Source: a virus. From it: DNA of 42,282 nt. The stretch covers positions 1-42,282 of IMG/VR virus record IMGVR_UViG_3300028610_001412; one strand, given 5' to 3'. The stretch's first letter is position 1; each line of letters starts with the position of its first letter. Below, one piece after another: positions 23,997-31,383 of the stretch. The notes beneath the pieces were generated by a model. It was not told the origin of the DNA. It ran no database searches and was given only the letters and a program-made list of their open reading frames with translations. The translations under genes were made by a program, and so were the position numbers.

Positions 23997-24302
23997 CTAG
24001 GGCCCCACGAACACGCCGGGGTCTTCGATGAACTTGTCGTGCAGGTCAGTCCCTTTGGCGGTTATCTTCACCATCTTGATGTTGTAGCTCTTGCCTTTGG
24101 GGTTCATCAGCTCGACGTAACCCTTCTCTTTCAGATAAACAAGATGGCTGTTCAGCTCGTGAGCGCTGATCGTGTGTTCCATGTCGTCGAGCACCCTTAA
24201 AACGACATGAACGTCAACCGCTTTGGGGTGCTCGTGGATGAGGGAGCCCAATATCAAGCCCCGCACGATCCTGAAATGTTCTTTTTCCGGATCAGTCTGC
24301 AT
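23997..24302 (-). CDS. Mu gp26-like winged-helix protein (101 aa)
   Basis: A winged-helix-like small protein: helices (HFRIVRGLILGSLIHEHPKA), then LNSHLVYLKEKGYVELMNPK and a wing, ending VKITAKGTDLHDKFIEDPGV, which is a pattern common in Mu gp26-like proteins. In Mu the gene lies directly before gp27. It is probably involved in DNA packaging or late regulation; this is unknown. Confidence 0.65.
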   Translation of the reverse strand: MQTDPEKEHFRIVRGLILGSLIHEHPKAVDVHVVLRVLDDMEHTISAHELNSHLVYLKEKGYVELMNPKGKSYNIKMVKITAKGTDLHDKFIEDPGVFVGP

Positions 24303-24666
24303 CTGGTCCTCCTTTTACGTCCCTGACTTCCTGTCTGAGTTCGTCTACGTTGACATTCAAATCATTTATGCTCTTGCCGAGATCGCCGAGTGTGTGTTTT
24401 ATTGTCTCGCTGCCCTTGACCGCGAATTTCATTAATATCCGCATCTCAGAGTGGTCTCCGTTGTCGCGCATAATGAACTCGCCGATGGAGTTGGTAAGCC
24501 CGGTCATTGCCGTTGCCTGTGAGGCCAGAGACTTTGCCTGGTCCTGCTGGGCCTTAATGAATTCGAGTCCGAAATCACGCATCAACTTATAAAGGCCCAA
24601 AAGGATAACGAGCGCAATTATCAGGCCGGGGGCCTGTACCACCAGCTTGGCCCATACCTCGTTCAT
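24292..24666 (-). CDS. membrane protein with coiled coil, spanin-like candidate (124 aa)
   Basis: One N-terminal membrane segment (LVVQAPGLIIALVILLGLYK) and a long helical region (KAQQDQAKSLASQATAMTGL; LGDLGKSINDLNVNVDELRQ). This is the shape of an inner-membrane spanin subunit, and it follows a holin-like gene. No outer-membrane partner was found in a second frame, so the assignment is uncertain. I chose ATG 24666, as the longer frame has no ribosome site. Confidence 0.5.
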   Translation of the reverse strand: MNEVWAKLVVQAPGLIIALVILLGLYKLMRDFGLEFIKAQQDQAKSLASQATAMTGLTNSIGEFIMRDNGDHSEMRILMKFAVKGSETIKHTLGDLGKSINDLNVNVDELRQEVRDVKGGPDAD

Positions 24667-24676
24667 GTTAATGAAG

Positions 24677-24997
24677 CTACCCAAGCTGTTTCTTCTCCCT
24701 GTTAGTGAAGCCGAACAATGAGAGTCCGCCGCCGTAGACCGAAAGGAAGTCAAGGCCCTGGATCACATAATCGGTGATCTGGACTATCTGCACGTCCGTT
24801 ATGTCCAGGCCCGCGAGCAAGGCACTGGCGATCTGCGCGATCACGGCTATCGCTACGCCAACGAACCTGCGGGAGAGGTACCACGGCCGCCTGAACTTGT
24901 TCAGTTTCTTTTTTACATCCTCGGTGACTTCCTTGCCAACGGAACTCTGGAAGAAAAGCCCCGCCATTTGAAGTATGCTTGTCAGGCCAATAATCAT
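24677..24997 (-). CDS. holin-like membrane protein (106 aa)
   Basis: An amphipathic N terminus, a basic segment (KKKLNKFRRPWYLSRR) and two hydrophobic segments (FVGVAIAVIAQIASALLAGL; YVIQGLDFLSVYGGGLSLFG). Together with the preceding endolysin-like gene and the GGAGGGG site at their border it forms a lysis module, as in Mu upstream of the terminase genes. The family could not be named exactly. Confidence 0.6.
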   Translation of the reverse strand: MIIGLTSILQMAGLFFQSSVGKEVTEDVKKKLNKFRRPWYLSRRFVGVAIAVIAQIASALLAGLDITDVQIVQITDYVIQGLDFLSVYGGGLSLFGFTNREKKQLG

Positions 24998-25000
24998 CTC

Positions 25001-25630
25001 TCACCCCTCCGTTTTAAGTGCGTCGTTTGTCTCGCAGAAAGCCTCTATGTTCTTGAAGCGGCGGCGCACGTCGTCCGGACGCTCGCGCCCCCACTTTGTG
25101 TGATTAAGCTTGAAGTTGAGGATGTTTTTCGGATCCACCTCCCACCGTGCAGTGATCATCAGGCTTTTAAGATGTCTGTGCAGCTTGCCGCCTTCCGACA
25201 TGTAGAGCTGACTGTGATAGTCCACTATATGGAGGAAGGTCTCGACGCTCGAGAGCTTGATGTCTGAGTCTTCTATGAGCCTCTTGCAGTGCTCGACCGA
25301 CTCGACAGTGTGAAGCATGTCGAACCTGTCCACCACGTATGACTTCCCCTCGAGCTTTATGTTCAGGTCGGAGATGGGCCCCTTCTGTTCAAAGAGCCGG
25401 TCGAGGTCCTTCGGCCTGAAACCGCAGGCGCGGAGGCAGTCGATCGCTGTCCAGTTGTTCTCGATGTCGAACTGGACGCGGCCGAAGGAGTACCCGGACT
25501 TCCCGCTCTCTACCCCGTCCGGGTCAGAGAAACAATATGCCTTGCTCCTGTCCGACCCTATCTCGTTCCGGGTCAGCACCTCGAGCATGAACTTGGCAAG
25601 CTCAATATCAGTCAGATTTGTTTCCAGCAT
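25001..25630 (-). CDS. endolysin-like protein, lysozyme-superfamily candidate (209 aa)
   Basis: The N-terminal part (FMLEVLTRNEIGSDRSKAYC, then SGKSGYSFGRVQFDIENN) looks like a lysozyme or transglycosylase fold: a Glu near residue 22, then a Ser/Gly/Gln-rich active-site edge. The rest is helical, and the C terminus is basic. It is followed closely by a holin-like gene. No signal peptide is seen, so it depends on the holin. Chosen ATG 25630; a longer frame upstream lacks a ribosome site. The enzyme type is uncertain. Confidence 0.55.
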   Translation of the reverse strand: MLETNLTDIELAKFMLEVLTRNEIGSDRSKAYCFSDPDGVESGKSGYSFGRVQFDIENNWTAIDCLRACGFRPKDLDRLFEQKGPISDLNIKLEGKSYVVDRFDMLHTVESVEHCKRLIEDSDIKLSSVETFLHIVDYHSQLYMSEGGKLHRHLKSLMITARWEVDPKNILNFKLNHTKWGRERPDDVRRRFKNIEAFCETNDALKTEG

Positions 25631-25787
25631 TTTGCTCGTGCGCCTCCTTTGCGGCCTCAAAACATTTACGACAGATTTCGTCTTCCCTCAGAGGAATGCA
25701 GGCACCGCCGCCCTTTGTGCATTTGTCGCCGAACCTGAGCCTGCCTACTGCCCACTGCTCGTAGCTGAATCTTTTGTCCGCGCTCAT
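25608..25787 (-). CDS. small zinc-finger-like protein (59 aa)
   Basis: ATG 25787 follows GGAGG by seven bases. Cysteines in FGDKCTKGGGACIP and EICRKCFEA give a four-Cys pattern like a small zinc ribbon. It is the first gene downstream of the late control region and overlaps the endolysin start. A regulatory RNA- or DNA-binding role, like that of Mu Com, is only a possibility. Confidence 0.55.
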   Translation of the reverse strand: MSADKRFSYEQWAVGRLRFGDKCTKGGGACIPLREDEICRKCFEAAKEAHEQNAGNKSD

Positions 25788-25820
25788 CCATCGTCCTCCA
25801 CTTCTAAACAAGAGGCGGGT

Positions 25821-25848
25821 GCCCCGGACGTGCCCGAACGTCCGGGGC
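25821..25848. promoter_or_regulatory. perfect 11-base inverted repeat ahead of the late genes
   Basis: GCCCCGGACGT (25821-25831) and ACGTCCGGGGC (25838-25848) with a 6-base loop. No T-run follows on either strand, so it is not a standard Rho-independent terminator. It lies in the leader of the late operon, 34 bases ahead of the first late gene, and could be an mRNA hairpin or a protein site. Confidence 0.6.
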
Positions 25849-25913
25849 ATAGGGGAGTGGAGATTGTTGCGGTCTTTGATATTGCTATCTGAAATTTATG
25901 TTTAAGCATAGCT

Positions 25914-25928
25914 TTATGCTACGCATAA
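25914..25928. promoter_or_regulatory. TTAT-N7-ATAA dyad, candidate activator site of the late promoter
   Basis: The dyad TTATGCTACGCATAA lies between the Mor/C-like gene and the late operon. Mu C is known to recognise an interrupted palindrome of the TTAT...ATAA type, so this is a plausible site for the phage's own activator, with an A/T-rich -10-like stretch (CATAAAT on the minus strand, about 25896-25902) downstream. A further GCATA/TATGC pair adjoins it. Inference from sequence pattern and place. Confidence 0.45.
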
Positions 25929-25977
25929 GCAGGGGGGATAGTAACATGACAAAGTAACGTGACAATGTCACGGAGGG

Positions 25978-26283
25978 TTAAAGCTGGAGGGACTCCTGGA
26001 GCGCGGCGACTCTCTCGTCTTCTTCTTTGTTCCTGATCCTCAATATCTGGCGGTCGGAGTATTTTGTTTTTCTTCTCAGGTCGCGCACTCTCATTTTCGG
26101 GTTGTCTAAAATGAACCTGCGTTTCGCGGCCGCGATCACGCTCGTGGCCTGCGGGAGGTAGATCTCGCCTCCGCCGAACTCCTCGGAGAGCGTGAGCGTG
26201 GCCTCGATGCCTATCTCGGCCGCGATCTCGCGCAAGGGCTCCGGCAGGTCCTCGGGCTTTATCTTGTCAGTCCAGTTTTTCAT
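25978..26283 (-). CDS. Mor/C-family late transcription activator (101 aa)
   Basis: The pattern matches Mor/C activators: PEPLREIAAEIGIEATLTLS, then FGGGEIYLPQATSVIAA and a helix-turn-helix end (NPKMRVRDLRRKTKYSDRQI). In Mu, Mor turns on middle and C late genes; here only one such gene is found, placed at the end of the early operon and right before the late control region. Start at 26283 after GGGAAGG, overlapping the stop of the preceding gene. Confidence 0.85.
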   Translation of the reverse strand: MKNWTDKIKPEDLPEPLREIAAEIGIEATLTLSEEFGGGEIYLPQATSVIAAAKRRFILDNPKMRVRDLRRKTKYSDRQILRIRNKEEDERVAALQESLQL

Positions 26284-26579
26284 TATACCTTCCCGTTCCT
26301 GACAGTCCAGCATATCATTTCAAAGCTCACAATGGCTCCGCGCTTGTAGAGATATTCAATGGCTTTTAGCGTTTTTTCCATGTCCCCTGTAACTCCGTAT
26401 GCTGCTAAGACCATGGATGAGGTTGCTGTGGAGATATTAAGCTTTTCGGACATATTCATAATGTCGTCTATCACGCCATCCGTTATTCTCTCTACGGTGA
26501 AACCATAATGCCGCATGAGGCTCGTGCGCACGCAGTCGCGCCGGAAGCGCCGCCACCAGGCTTTGATCGCTTTTATCAT
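26283..26579 (-). CDS. hypothetical protein (98 aa)
   Basis: No family recognised. A basic, Trp-containing N terminus (MIKAIKAWWRRFRRDCVRTS) followed by helical segments (ITDGVIDDIMNMSEKLNIST; MVLAAYGVTGDMEKTLKAIE). Overlaps the genes on both sides by a few bases, so it is part of the same translation-coupled run that ends in the activator. Confidence 0.6.
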   Translation of the reverse strand: MIKAIKAWWRRFRRDCVRTSLMRHYGFTVERITDGVIDDIMNMSEKLNISTATSSMVLAAYGVTGDMEKTLKAIEYLYKRGAIVSFEMICWTVRNGKV

Positions 26580-26794
26580 AGTAACCCCCGAGCCTTCAAG
26601 CTCCTGATCTTCGCGATCAGCTCCGCTCGTCTCATTCTTTTCAATATTTCCCCGAAGCCAGCCCAGGCATATTCGCGCAGCTCCAAGGCGGCGGCTCTCA
26701 TGCCTTTCTGGAAGTTCTCCAATATGGCCTGCTCACGGTCAGCGTGAATGAACCTGCCAAGGCGTTCGGGGTCGATCTTAACCTTAACTTTCAT
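26576..26794 (-). CDS. hypothetical small basic protein (72 aa)
   Basis: No family recognised. It reads as a single helix-rich protein with many Arg and Lys (FQKGMRAAALELREYAWAGF; LKRMRRAELIAKIRSLKARG). Stop-start overlaps with both neighbours. Confidence 0.6.
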   Translation of the reverse strand: MKVKVKIDPERLGRFIHADREQAILENFQKGMRAAALELREYAWAGFGEILKRMRRAELIAKIRSLKARGLL

Positions 26795-27201
26795 TTGTTC
26801 ATCCAGTCGTATTTGCCCACGCCTTCGTAACGCATGTCTTCGAGCCAGGCGCGCATCAAAGCGTTCACGTCCACGCCGTCGTTAATGTAGACCTGGCAAA
26901 GGAGCCGGTTCCATTTGTCGCGACCTTGTGTAAAGATATAGATCTTGTTACCGCTCCAGTCGAAGATCGCGGTGAGTCTCTGCTTTGCGGCCTCGTAGAG
27001 CTTGGGATTCTCTTTTTTCTCAGGAGCGTTGTAGCCCAGCATCCGGCATCTGTCCTCCACTCCGTTATTGAAAACGAAAGTGTCGCCGTCCACAACGCGC
27101 TTGACGTGCGTGGACATCCAGAGGTCTGCCGCCAGGAGCGGAGACACTGAGATCAGTAACATGATCACTGCCGCCGTGATGTAGAATATTTTCATCTTCA
27201 T
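26791..27201 (-). CDS. secreted thermonuclease-like (SNase) protein (136 aa)
   Basis: A Sec-type signal peptide (MKMKIFYITAAVIMLLISVS, cleavage likely after PLLAA) and the staphylococcal-nuclease fold: VVDGDTFVF, RCRMLGYNAPEKKE and DKWNRLLCQVYIN, which hold the Arg/Glu/Arg catalytic set. Known members cleave DNA and RNA with Ca2+. The product should act in the periplasm, so it may degrade incoming DNA, for instance from competing phages, or help nucleotide scavenging. Chosen ATG 27201 after GGAGGG. Confidence 0.8.
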   Translation of the reverse strand: MKMKIFYITAAVIMLLISVSPLLAADLWMSTHVKRVVDGDTFVFNNGVEDRCRMLGYNAPEKKENPKLYEAAKQRLTAIFDWSGNKIYIFTQGRDKWNRLLCQVYINDGVDVNALMRAWLEDMRYEGVGKYDWMNK

Positions 27202-27217
27202 ATTTCCCTCCATTTGA

Positions 27218-27580
27218 TTATAGTTTTTTTCCGCAGTGCGGGCAATAGCTCAGCCTCAACGCCAACAAGTTCACTGAGTGCGGGCACTGGAACTTGAACG
27301 TGACAATTGAAGTGCCGAGCAACAATGCCTGGAGGCTCAAAAGACAACAGTCGTCCCTTTCCTTGAGTTCAGGGGACAGTGCCATCATTTCCTTAAAATC
27401 ACGCCTCGACTTCGAGATATCCGCGAGCACAGAGTCTATCTGAACTGTCGCCCGCCCATCGGGCATCGCCTCCCTGATCGCGTCGCTCACCGGCGTCTGA
27501 GTCTCCGGCTTCTTTTTAAGCTCCTCGTGCATCCTCCTCGATTCCTCGTCCAGGTGTGGCAGCTTACCTTGATCAGACAT
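27218..27580 (-). CDS. hypothetical protein with C-terminal zinc ribbon-like end (120 aa)
   Basis: No family recognised. The N-terminal half is charged and helical; the C-terminal part has FKFQCPHSVNLLALRLSYCP followed by HCGKKL, which gives a CPH...CPHC pair typical of zinc binding. It overlaps the GemA gene by eight bases. Confidence 0.6.
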   Translation of the reverse strand: MSDQGKLPHLDEESRRMHEELKKKPETQTPVSDAIREAMPDGRATVQIDSVLADISKSRRDFKEMMALSPELKERDDCCLLSLQALLLGTSIVTFKFQCPHSVNLLALRLSYCPHCGKKL

Positions 27581-28031
27581 TCTCTCCCGCCTTTCTCTGC
27601 TGGGTTTCCTTCATCTTTTTGAGATACTCGATCAACCTGCTCGCCTCGCCGATCGACTGTGGCCACGCGACCCCGAGCATCCTCAGGCAGTACCCCTTCA
27701 ACCCCCGGACCTTGCCCTCGCGCCATTTGATATCGTTCGCCAGGGCGTCTATCTTCCCCTTCTGCTCGGGCGTGGGAAAGTCGGCCATGCTCTGCGGTTT
27801 CTTTTTCGTCCGGATCCCGCGCTCCCTGGCCTCGAGCTTCTTAGCAAGCAGGCCGATGAACTTCCGGCGCTCGTCGGCTGTGAGGTCTGCCGAAGAGCTG
27901 CTCCAGAAATTATCCAGCATGAAGTTCCTGTATTCCTCGTCCCCAAAGCCGATGTCTTTCTTGAGGATGTGGATCCTCGCCAGGTCGGCGCGCCTCTGGT
28001 CCTCCGGGCTCCTCTGAGTTCGCGCGCTCAC
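27573..28031 (-). CDS. gemA: GemA-like regulator, Mu gp16-like (152 aa)
   Basis: The protein matches the GemA (DUF1018) pattern: LARIHILKKDIGFGDEEYRN, ADLTADERRKFIGLLAKKLE, then ALANDIKWREGKVRGLKGYC and MLGVAWPQSIGEASRLIEYL. GemA of Mu changes host gene expression and DNA supercoiling during infection. The start is GTG 28031, overlapping the stop of the preceding gene (GTGA). Confidence 0.85.
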   Translation of the reverse strand: MSARTQRSPEDQRRADLARIHILKKDIGFGDEEYRNFMLDNFWSSSSADLTADERRKFIGLLAKKLEARERGIRTKKKPQSMADFPTPEQKGKIDALANDIKWREGKVRGLKGYCLRMLGVAWPQSIGEASRLIEYLKKMKETQQRKAGENV

Positions 28032-28504
28032 AGCTCACCCGTCGCCCTTGCGCAAGAGCGGATATAAAAAACGGAGCTTGCGGTAAGGCCCGTTTTTTGC
28101 GAGATGATCTTGTTCGTATATTTTTTCTTTGCGAGTTCGACGACTATTCGTTTGTCCTCGACCGATATCCTCGGGGTCGGTTTTGTCAGGCTCGCCTTTT
28201 GCCTGTAATAATCCACGGCCGCCTCGCTGACTCCGAGCGCCAGGGCGATGTCCATTCTGCCTTTTCCCTGCTTGACCATTTCTTTTATGCGCTCCCTTTT
28301 CTCCGGCGAGTAGCGTTTGCCCTGGGCTCCTGGGACGAGGGTGTTGCGGTCTGATATTTCGATCTTCGCGCCCAGGTACCAGACGTACCCGCAGAAGCAC
28401 TCGAGCGATCGAGGCTTGCCGTTGCCGCCGACCGGGATAAGCGACATATGGTCGTGCGGGCAGATGAGCTGTCCGTCTTCCTTGATAGGTTCTCTAATGC
28501 CCAT
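28028..28504 (-). CDS. helix-turn-helix protein with N-terminal zinc site (158 aa)
   Basis: An N-terminal CPHDH...CFCG pattern (residues 17-41), then a basic helix-turn-helix region (YSPEKRERIKEMVKQGKGRM, DIALALGVSEAAVDYYRQKA) and a second one (IVVELAKKKYTNKIISQKTG). The two DNA-binding motifs recall resolvase-like or transcription regulators. I chose ATG 28504 after GAGGATGAAGAA. The specific role is unknown. Confidence 0.65.
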   Translation of the reverse strand: MGIREPIKEDGQLICPHDHMSLIPVGGNGKPRSLECFCGYVWYLGAKIEISDRNTLVPGAQGKRYSPEKRERIKEMVKQGKGRMDIALALGVSEAAVDYYRQKASLTKPTPRISVEDKRIVVELAKKKYTNKIISQKTGLTASSVFYIRSCARATGEL

Positions 28505-28865
28505 GTTCTTCATCCTCAATTCTGAGTTGCCCGAGCAGCTCGTCAAAGCTCACCCGCTTGAGCGAAGCCATCCTGTGCAGAGTCGACATCGCCCTGTTTC
28601 TGAGATTTACTAAAGCCTCGTCCAGCTCGTCCTCGTTTGAGACGAGATAGTAACCGGCGGGCTGCTTGCTCGTGGAGCCGATCGGCTTTTTGTGGTCCAC
28701 TATCAGATGGTGGATTATGGACTGCAGGGTACGGGTAGGGATGCCCGCCCGCTCGGCGAGATAAGGCATCGGCCTGGCGTTGCCCCTTCCGTGCTCGAGA
28801 TACTCCATAATCAACAATTCCTCCTTCGTGAACCCGTCCGGGCCCTTGCCCTCAAAATCTATCAT
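28494..28865 (-). CDS. winged-helix DNA-binding-like protein (123 aa)
   Basis: The N-terminal part (TKEELLIMEYLEHGRGNARP, MPYLAERAGIPTRTLQSIIH, HLIVDHKKPIGSTSKQPAGY) reads as a winged helix like those in small phage regulators that ends in YYLV and a helical tail. It overlaps the next gene's start. Its target cannot be deduced. Confidence 0.65.
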   Translation of the reverse strand: MIDFEGKGPDGFTKEELLIMEYLEHGRGNARPMPYLAERAGIPTRTLQSIIHHLIVDHKKPIGSTSKQPAGYYLVSNEDELDEALVNLRNRAMSTLHRMASLKRVSFDELLGQLRIEDEEHGH

Positions 28866-28879
28866 GCCCTGGTCAGAAC

Positions 28880-29758
28880 TCAGAACAATGCCTCCTGTTT
28901 TCTCTCGTCGTCACGATAGACATATTCATCAAATGGGATATGCTCGTGCCACGACAGTCTTGACCAATATTGCATCAGCCTCAGCATTTCAATCTCCGCT
29001 TTTTCGCGGGATCTGTATTCGTGAATCCACTGTTCAGGAAGATATTCGTTTTTCTTGAGGGCATAAAGCGGCTGATATCTCATCGGGTTAGGACGGATAC
29101 CTAGAACGTCCTTGACAAACGTCAGCCTGTAAAGATCATCCTCAGGCGATGAGTCATATCCAACGAGGGTATAAACACCTATGTTTTTGAGCCCGTAACG
29201 TCGCGCAACGATGATCGTATCTTCAAGGTCATGCTGACGAATTGAATTGTCAAAAGCGAACCTGATTTTCACGTTGTTCAGCTCTGTAAGTTTCTCTGCG
29301 TGTTCAGAGTTAAAAAGGCTAGAATCAAAGCCCTGATTGAAGTCCACGAAAGGAAGCGTTTTCAACGAGTCCACGACCTTGTTGAAATGTTTCATTGACG
29401 CGGCAGTAAGGTTGTTGTCGCAGACGATCGGCCGGATATCCCACTTCTTGAGTTCTATCAGTCCGCCCTCGATCGAGGGCACAGCACAGAATCCGCAGAC
29501 ATTCGGACATCCTCGAGTGGTGAACGTTGCCATTGGATTATGAAACGCCAGGGCAGGAAATACTGTGGACGCCTGGACATCTGCCACGTCGCCCAAGTAG
29601 TCCGGCATTAACATTACGGCCGGGCCGCCTGCAACGACCCGCTTTTTGCTTGTCTCGGCGATCTCACGAGCCCTCGGAAGGTCCCAGGTGAACACGACTG
29701 AGAGATAGAGCGTGTCCTTCGCAGTCCACTGTGCAATATCTTTCCGCCATTTATACAT
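28880..29758 (-). CDS. radical-SAM enzyme with B12-domain-like N terminus (292 aa)
   Basis: The motif RGCPNVCGFC (CX3CX2C, residues about 83-92) identifies a radical-SAM protein that binds a 4Fe-4S cluster. Before it, LSVVFTWDLPRAREIAETSK and VVAGGPAVMLMPDYLGD recall the Rossmann part of B12-dependent radical-SAM enzymes, but shortened. The start codon follows directly after the stop of the methyltransferase part, with GGAGGCGCG as ribosome site, so both are likely made together. It may modify a base, a nucleotide or a peptide; a joint role with the methyltransferase in DNA modification is inference. Confidence 0.8.
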   Translation of the reverse strand: MYKWRKDIAQWTAKDTLYLSVVFTWDLPRAREIAETSKKRVVAGGPAVMLMPDYLGDVADVQASTVFPALAFHNPMATFTTRGCPNVCGFCAVPSIEGGLIELKKWDIRPIVCDNNLTAASMKHFNKVVDSLKTLPFVDFNQGFDSSLFNSEHAEKLTELNNVKIRFAFDNSIRQHDLEDTIIVARRYGLKNIGVYTLVGYDSSPEDDLYRLTFVKDVLGIRPNPMRYQPLYALKKNEYLPEQWIHEYRSREKAEIEMLRLMQYWSRLSWHEHIPFDEYVYRDDERKQEALF

Positions 29759-30739
29759 TCACCGCGCCTCCATATTTAATAAAATGGCCTTGACCTTGCT
29801 TTGAGCTACCTGGCCGTTGCCGATGGCCTTGAGGCGGTTCGTGCGGTGTTCCTTGATCGTGGTGAGCCTCGGGTATATCAGCTCGAGGCAATGCCACGCC
29901 ATTGCGATTCTACCCGTTAATTCAAGGCCACCTTTTTTAGAATAGTAAAATGGCGTTCCGTGGCTAGGCCACCAGTTATTGAATTGCCTCTCCCACATTG
30001 CCCACACCTCGAGAGGAAGAGGCTCGAGCGATGTCCATCCCGGAGGCCAGCCCATAAGGCACTCCGTCCAGTCCGGGTTGAGCTGGCCACCTACTGGTTC
30101 ATTTTCCTTTATTACTGCTGTAAGATAAAATCTACCTAATTGATGCTTGTGGCTTTTAGTTCCTTTAGAACTTCTACTATTACCTTCCGACGCCCTGGGC
30201 GTCGGAAGCTGTTTTTCCGGCCAGAACTTTTCATTGATTCCCTGAACCTGGTCGCGCAATTTATAATGGCCAGTTTTATCTTTATACATTTGCATTATGC
30301 CGCCTTCGCCGTCGCTTGATGCTGGAGTGCGCCAATGCCTTTCGCCCGCGTCGACCGCTATCTGGTCTCTTAGATTATTCGGCGACTTCCGGCCTTTTCT
30401 GTGAGTGTATTCATAGTCAAGGGCCTTCTGTGATTTGCCCGGCATCCCGTCCATGCAATTCGGCGTCATATACATTTCAGAGTGGGGCCCTCTACCCTCG
30501 AGCTCGAGCACCTTGCCTGTGAGCGTGCGTCCGGAGGTGGGCCCCGTCCGTCCCTTGTCCGGCTTCCCGCAGAATCCGGCCGAGTCCATCACGGAGGGCG
30601 TCGGAATTATTCCACGATCTCTCATAACAACCTGGTCAGCTAAACGGACTTGCTGGTTTGATCGAGCCGTACCATTTAAAAGACATTTCGATGGTGTTGC
30701 CACATTATCTTTAGATCCTGAATCGGGAGTCCTCCACAT
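29759..30739 (-). CDS. C5 cytosine methyltransferase, C-terminal (TRD) part (326 aa)
   Basis: It starts at ATG 30739, ten bases after GGAGG and one base beyond the stop of the N-terminal part. The start (MWRTPDSGSK), GGQLNPDWTECLMGWPPGW (a stretch common near the end of phage cytosine methyltransferases), and the final NRLKAIGNGQVAQ (motif X) show that it holds the target recognition domain and the last motif. It lacks the SAM-binding and catalytic motifs and must act with the 210-residue partner. The overlapping upstream frame (to 31369) is a shadow of the N-terminal gene. Confidence 0.8.
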   Translation of the reverse strand: MWRTPDSGSKDNVATPSKCLLNGTARSNQQVRLADQVVMRDRGIIPTPSVMDSAGFCGKPDKGRTGPTSGRTLTGKVLELEGRGPHSEMYMTPNCMDGMPGKSQKALDYEYTHRKGRKSPNNLRDQIAVDAGERHWRTPASSDGEGGIMQMYKDKTGHYKLRDQVQGINEKFWPEKQLPTPRASEGNSRSSKGTKSHKHQLGRFYLTAVIKENEPVGGQLNPDWTECLMGWPPGWTSLEPLPLEVWAMWERQFNNWWPSHGTPFYYSKKGGLELTGRIAMAWHCLELIYPRLTTIKEHRTNRLKAIGNGQVAQSKVKAILLNMEAR

Positions 30740-30740
30740 A

Positions 30741-31373
30741 TTATTCGCGCCTCCAGGCCCAGATCCAGAGCCGCTTGCGTCTGTGGTTTGCTCCGGCGTC
30801 GTCAGCTCCCAGCACACACCATCGAGCATCATACCCCGCTTCGGCCAGGTCTCCCAGTACTCGTCCGAAGTAGCGGAGCCCCATAACCTTGAGCACGAAA
30901 CGAACGAAGCGCCCACCGCCCGGCTTACAATCTCCCGCGCCAAAAAGATCGAGCTGCCGAATTTTCTCCAGAGCGACGAGGGCGAATGCTTGCCCTGCGG
31001 AGAGCAACCCGGAGACGTTCTCCAGCTCCGCGTAGAGCGGTCGTATGATGCGAATGCACTCGATCGTTGGAGGCCACATGTTTCGCGGGTCGTTCTCTGC
31101 TTCGCCCTTGCCAGCCACGCTAAACGGCTGACAGGGAAAACCCGCTGAGATGATATCAACCAGGCCCTTATGCGCTTCGGCGTACCCTTCTTTAATGAAT
31201 GTTTTGATATCGCCGTATATCGGGGCCAGCGGCAATATGCCGTCCCGGATTCGCTGACGCAAGACTCTCTGTGGATAATCCTCGAACTCGACGTACCCGA
31301 CTGTAGTCCATCCCAGGCGATGGCTTGCAAGTAATCCTCCGCCCGCCCCTGTGAATAACGAGAGTTCATTCAC
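30741..31373 (-). CDS. C5 cytosine methyltransferase, N-terminal catalytic part (210 aa)
   Basis: Motifs I (LSLFTGAGGG), IV (GFPCQPFSVAGKGE with the catalytic Cys), VI (ELENVSG) and VIII (GANHRRKRLWI) appear in order; then the frame stops (TAA at 30741) and a second gene follows. This is like M.AquI, an enzyme known to be made of two chains. It transfers a methyl group from SAM to cytosine in DNA; the target is unknown. Split by stop codon, with its own ribosome site for the second chain, rather than a plain frameshift remnant, since both parts keep all motifs. Confidence 0.85.
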   Translation of the reverse strand: MNELSLFTGAGGGLLASHRLGWTTVGYVEFEDYPQRVLRQRIRDGILPLAPIYGDIKTFIKEGYAEAHKGLVDIISAGFPCQPFSVAGKGEAENDPRNMWPPTIECIRIIRPLYAELENVSGLLSAGQAFALVALEKIRQLDLFGAGDCKPGGGRFVRFVLKVMGLRYFGRVLGDLAEAGYDARWCVLGADDAGANHRRKRLWIWAWRRE

Positions 31374-31383
31374 CGCGCCTCCG

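Noticed and set aside
29759-31369. A single 536-residue frame covering both methyltransferase parts
   Set aside because: Its first 210 residues overlap the other frame that holds motifs I, IV, VI and VIII. Pieces such as SWRTSPGCS are shifted readings of ENVSGLL, so only the part from ATG 30739 is taken as real.
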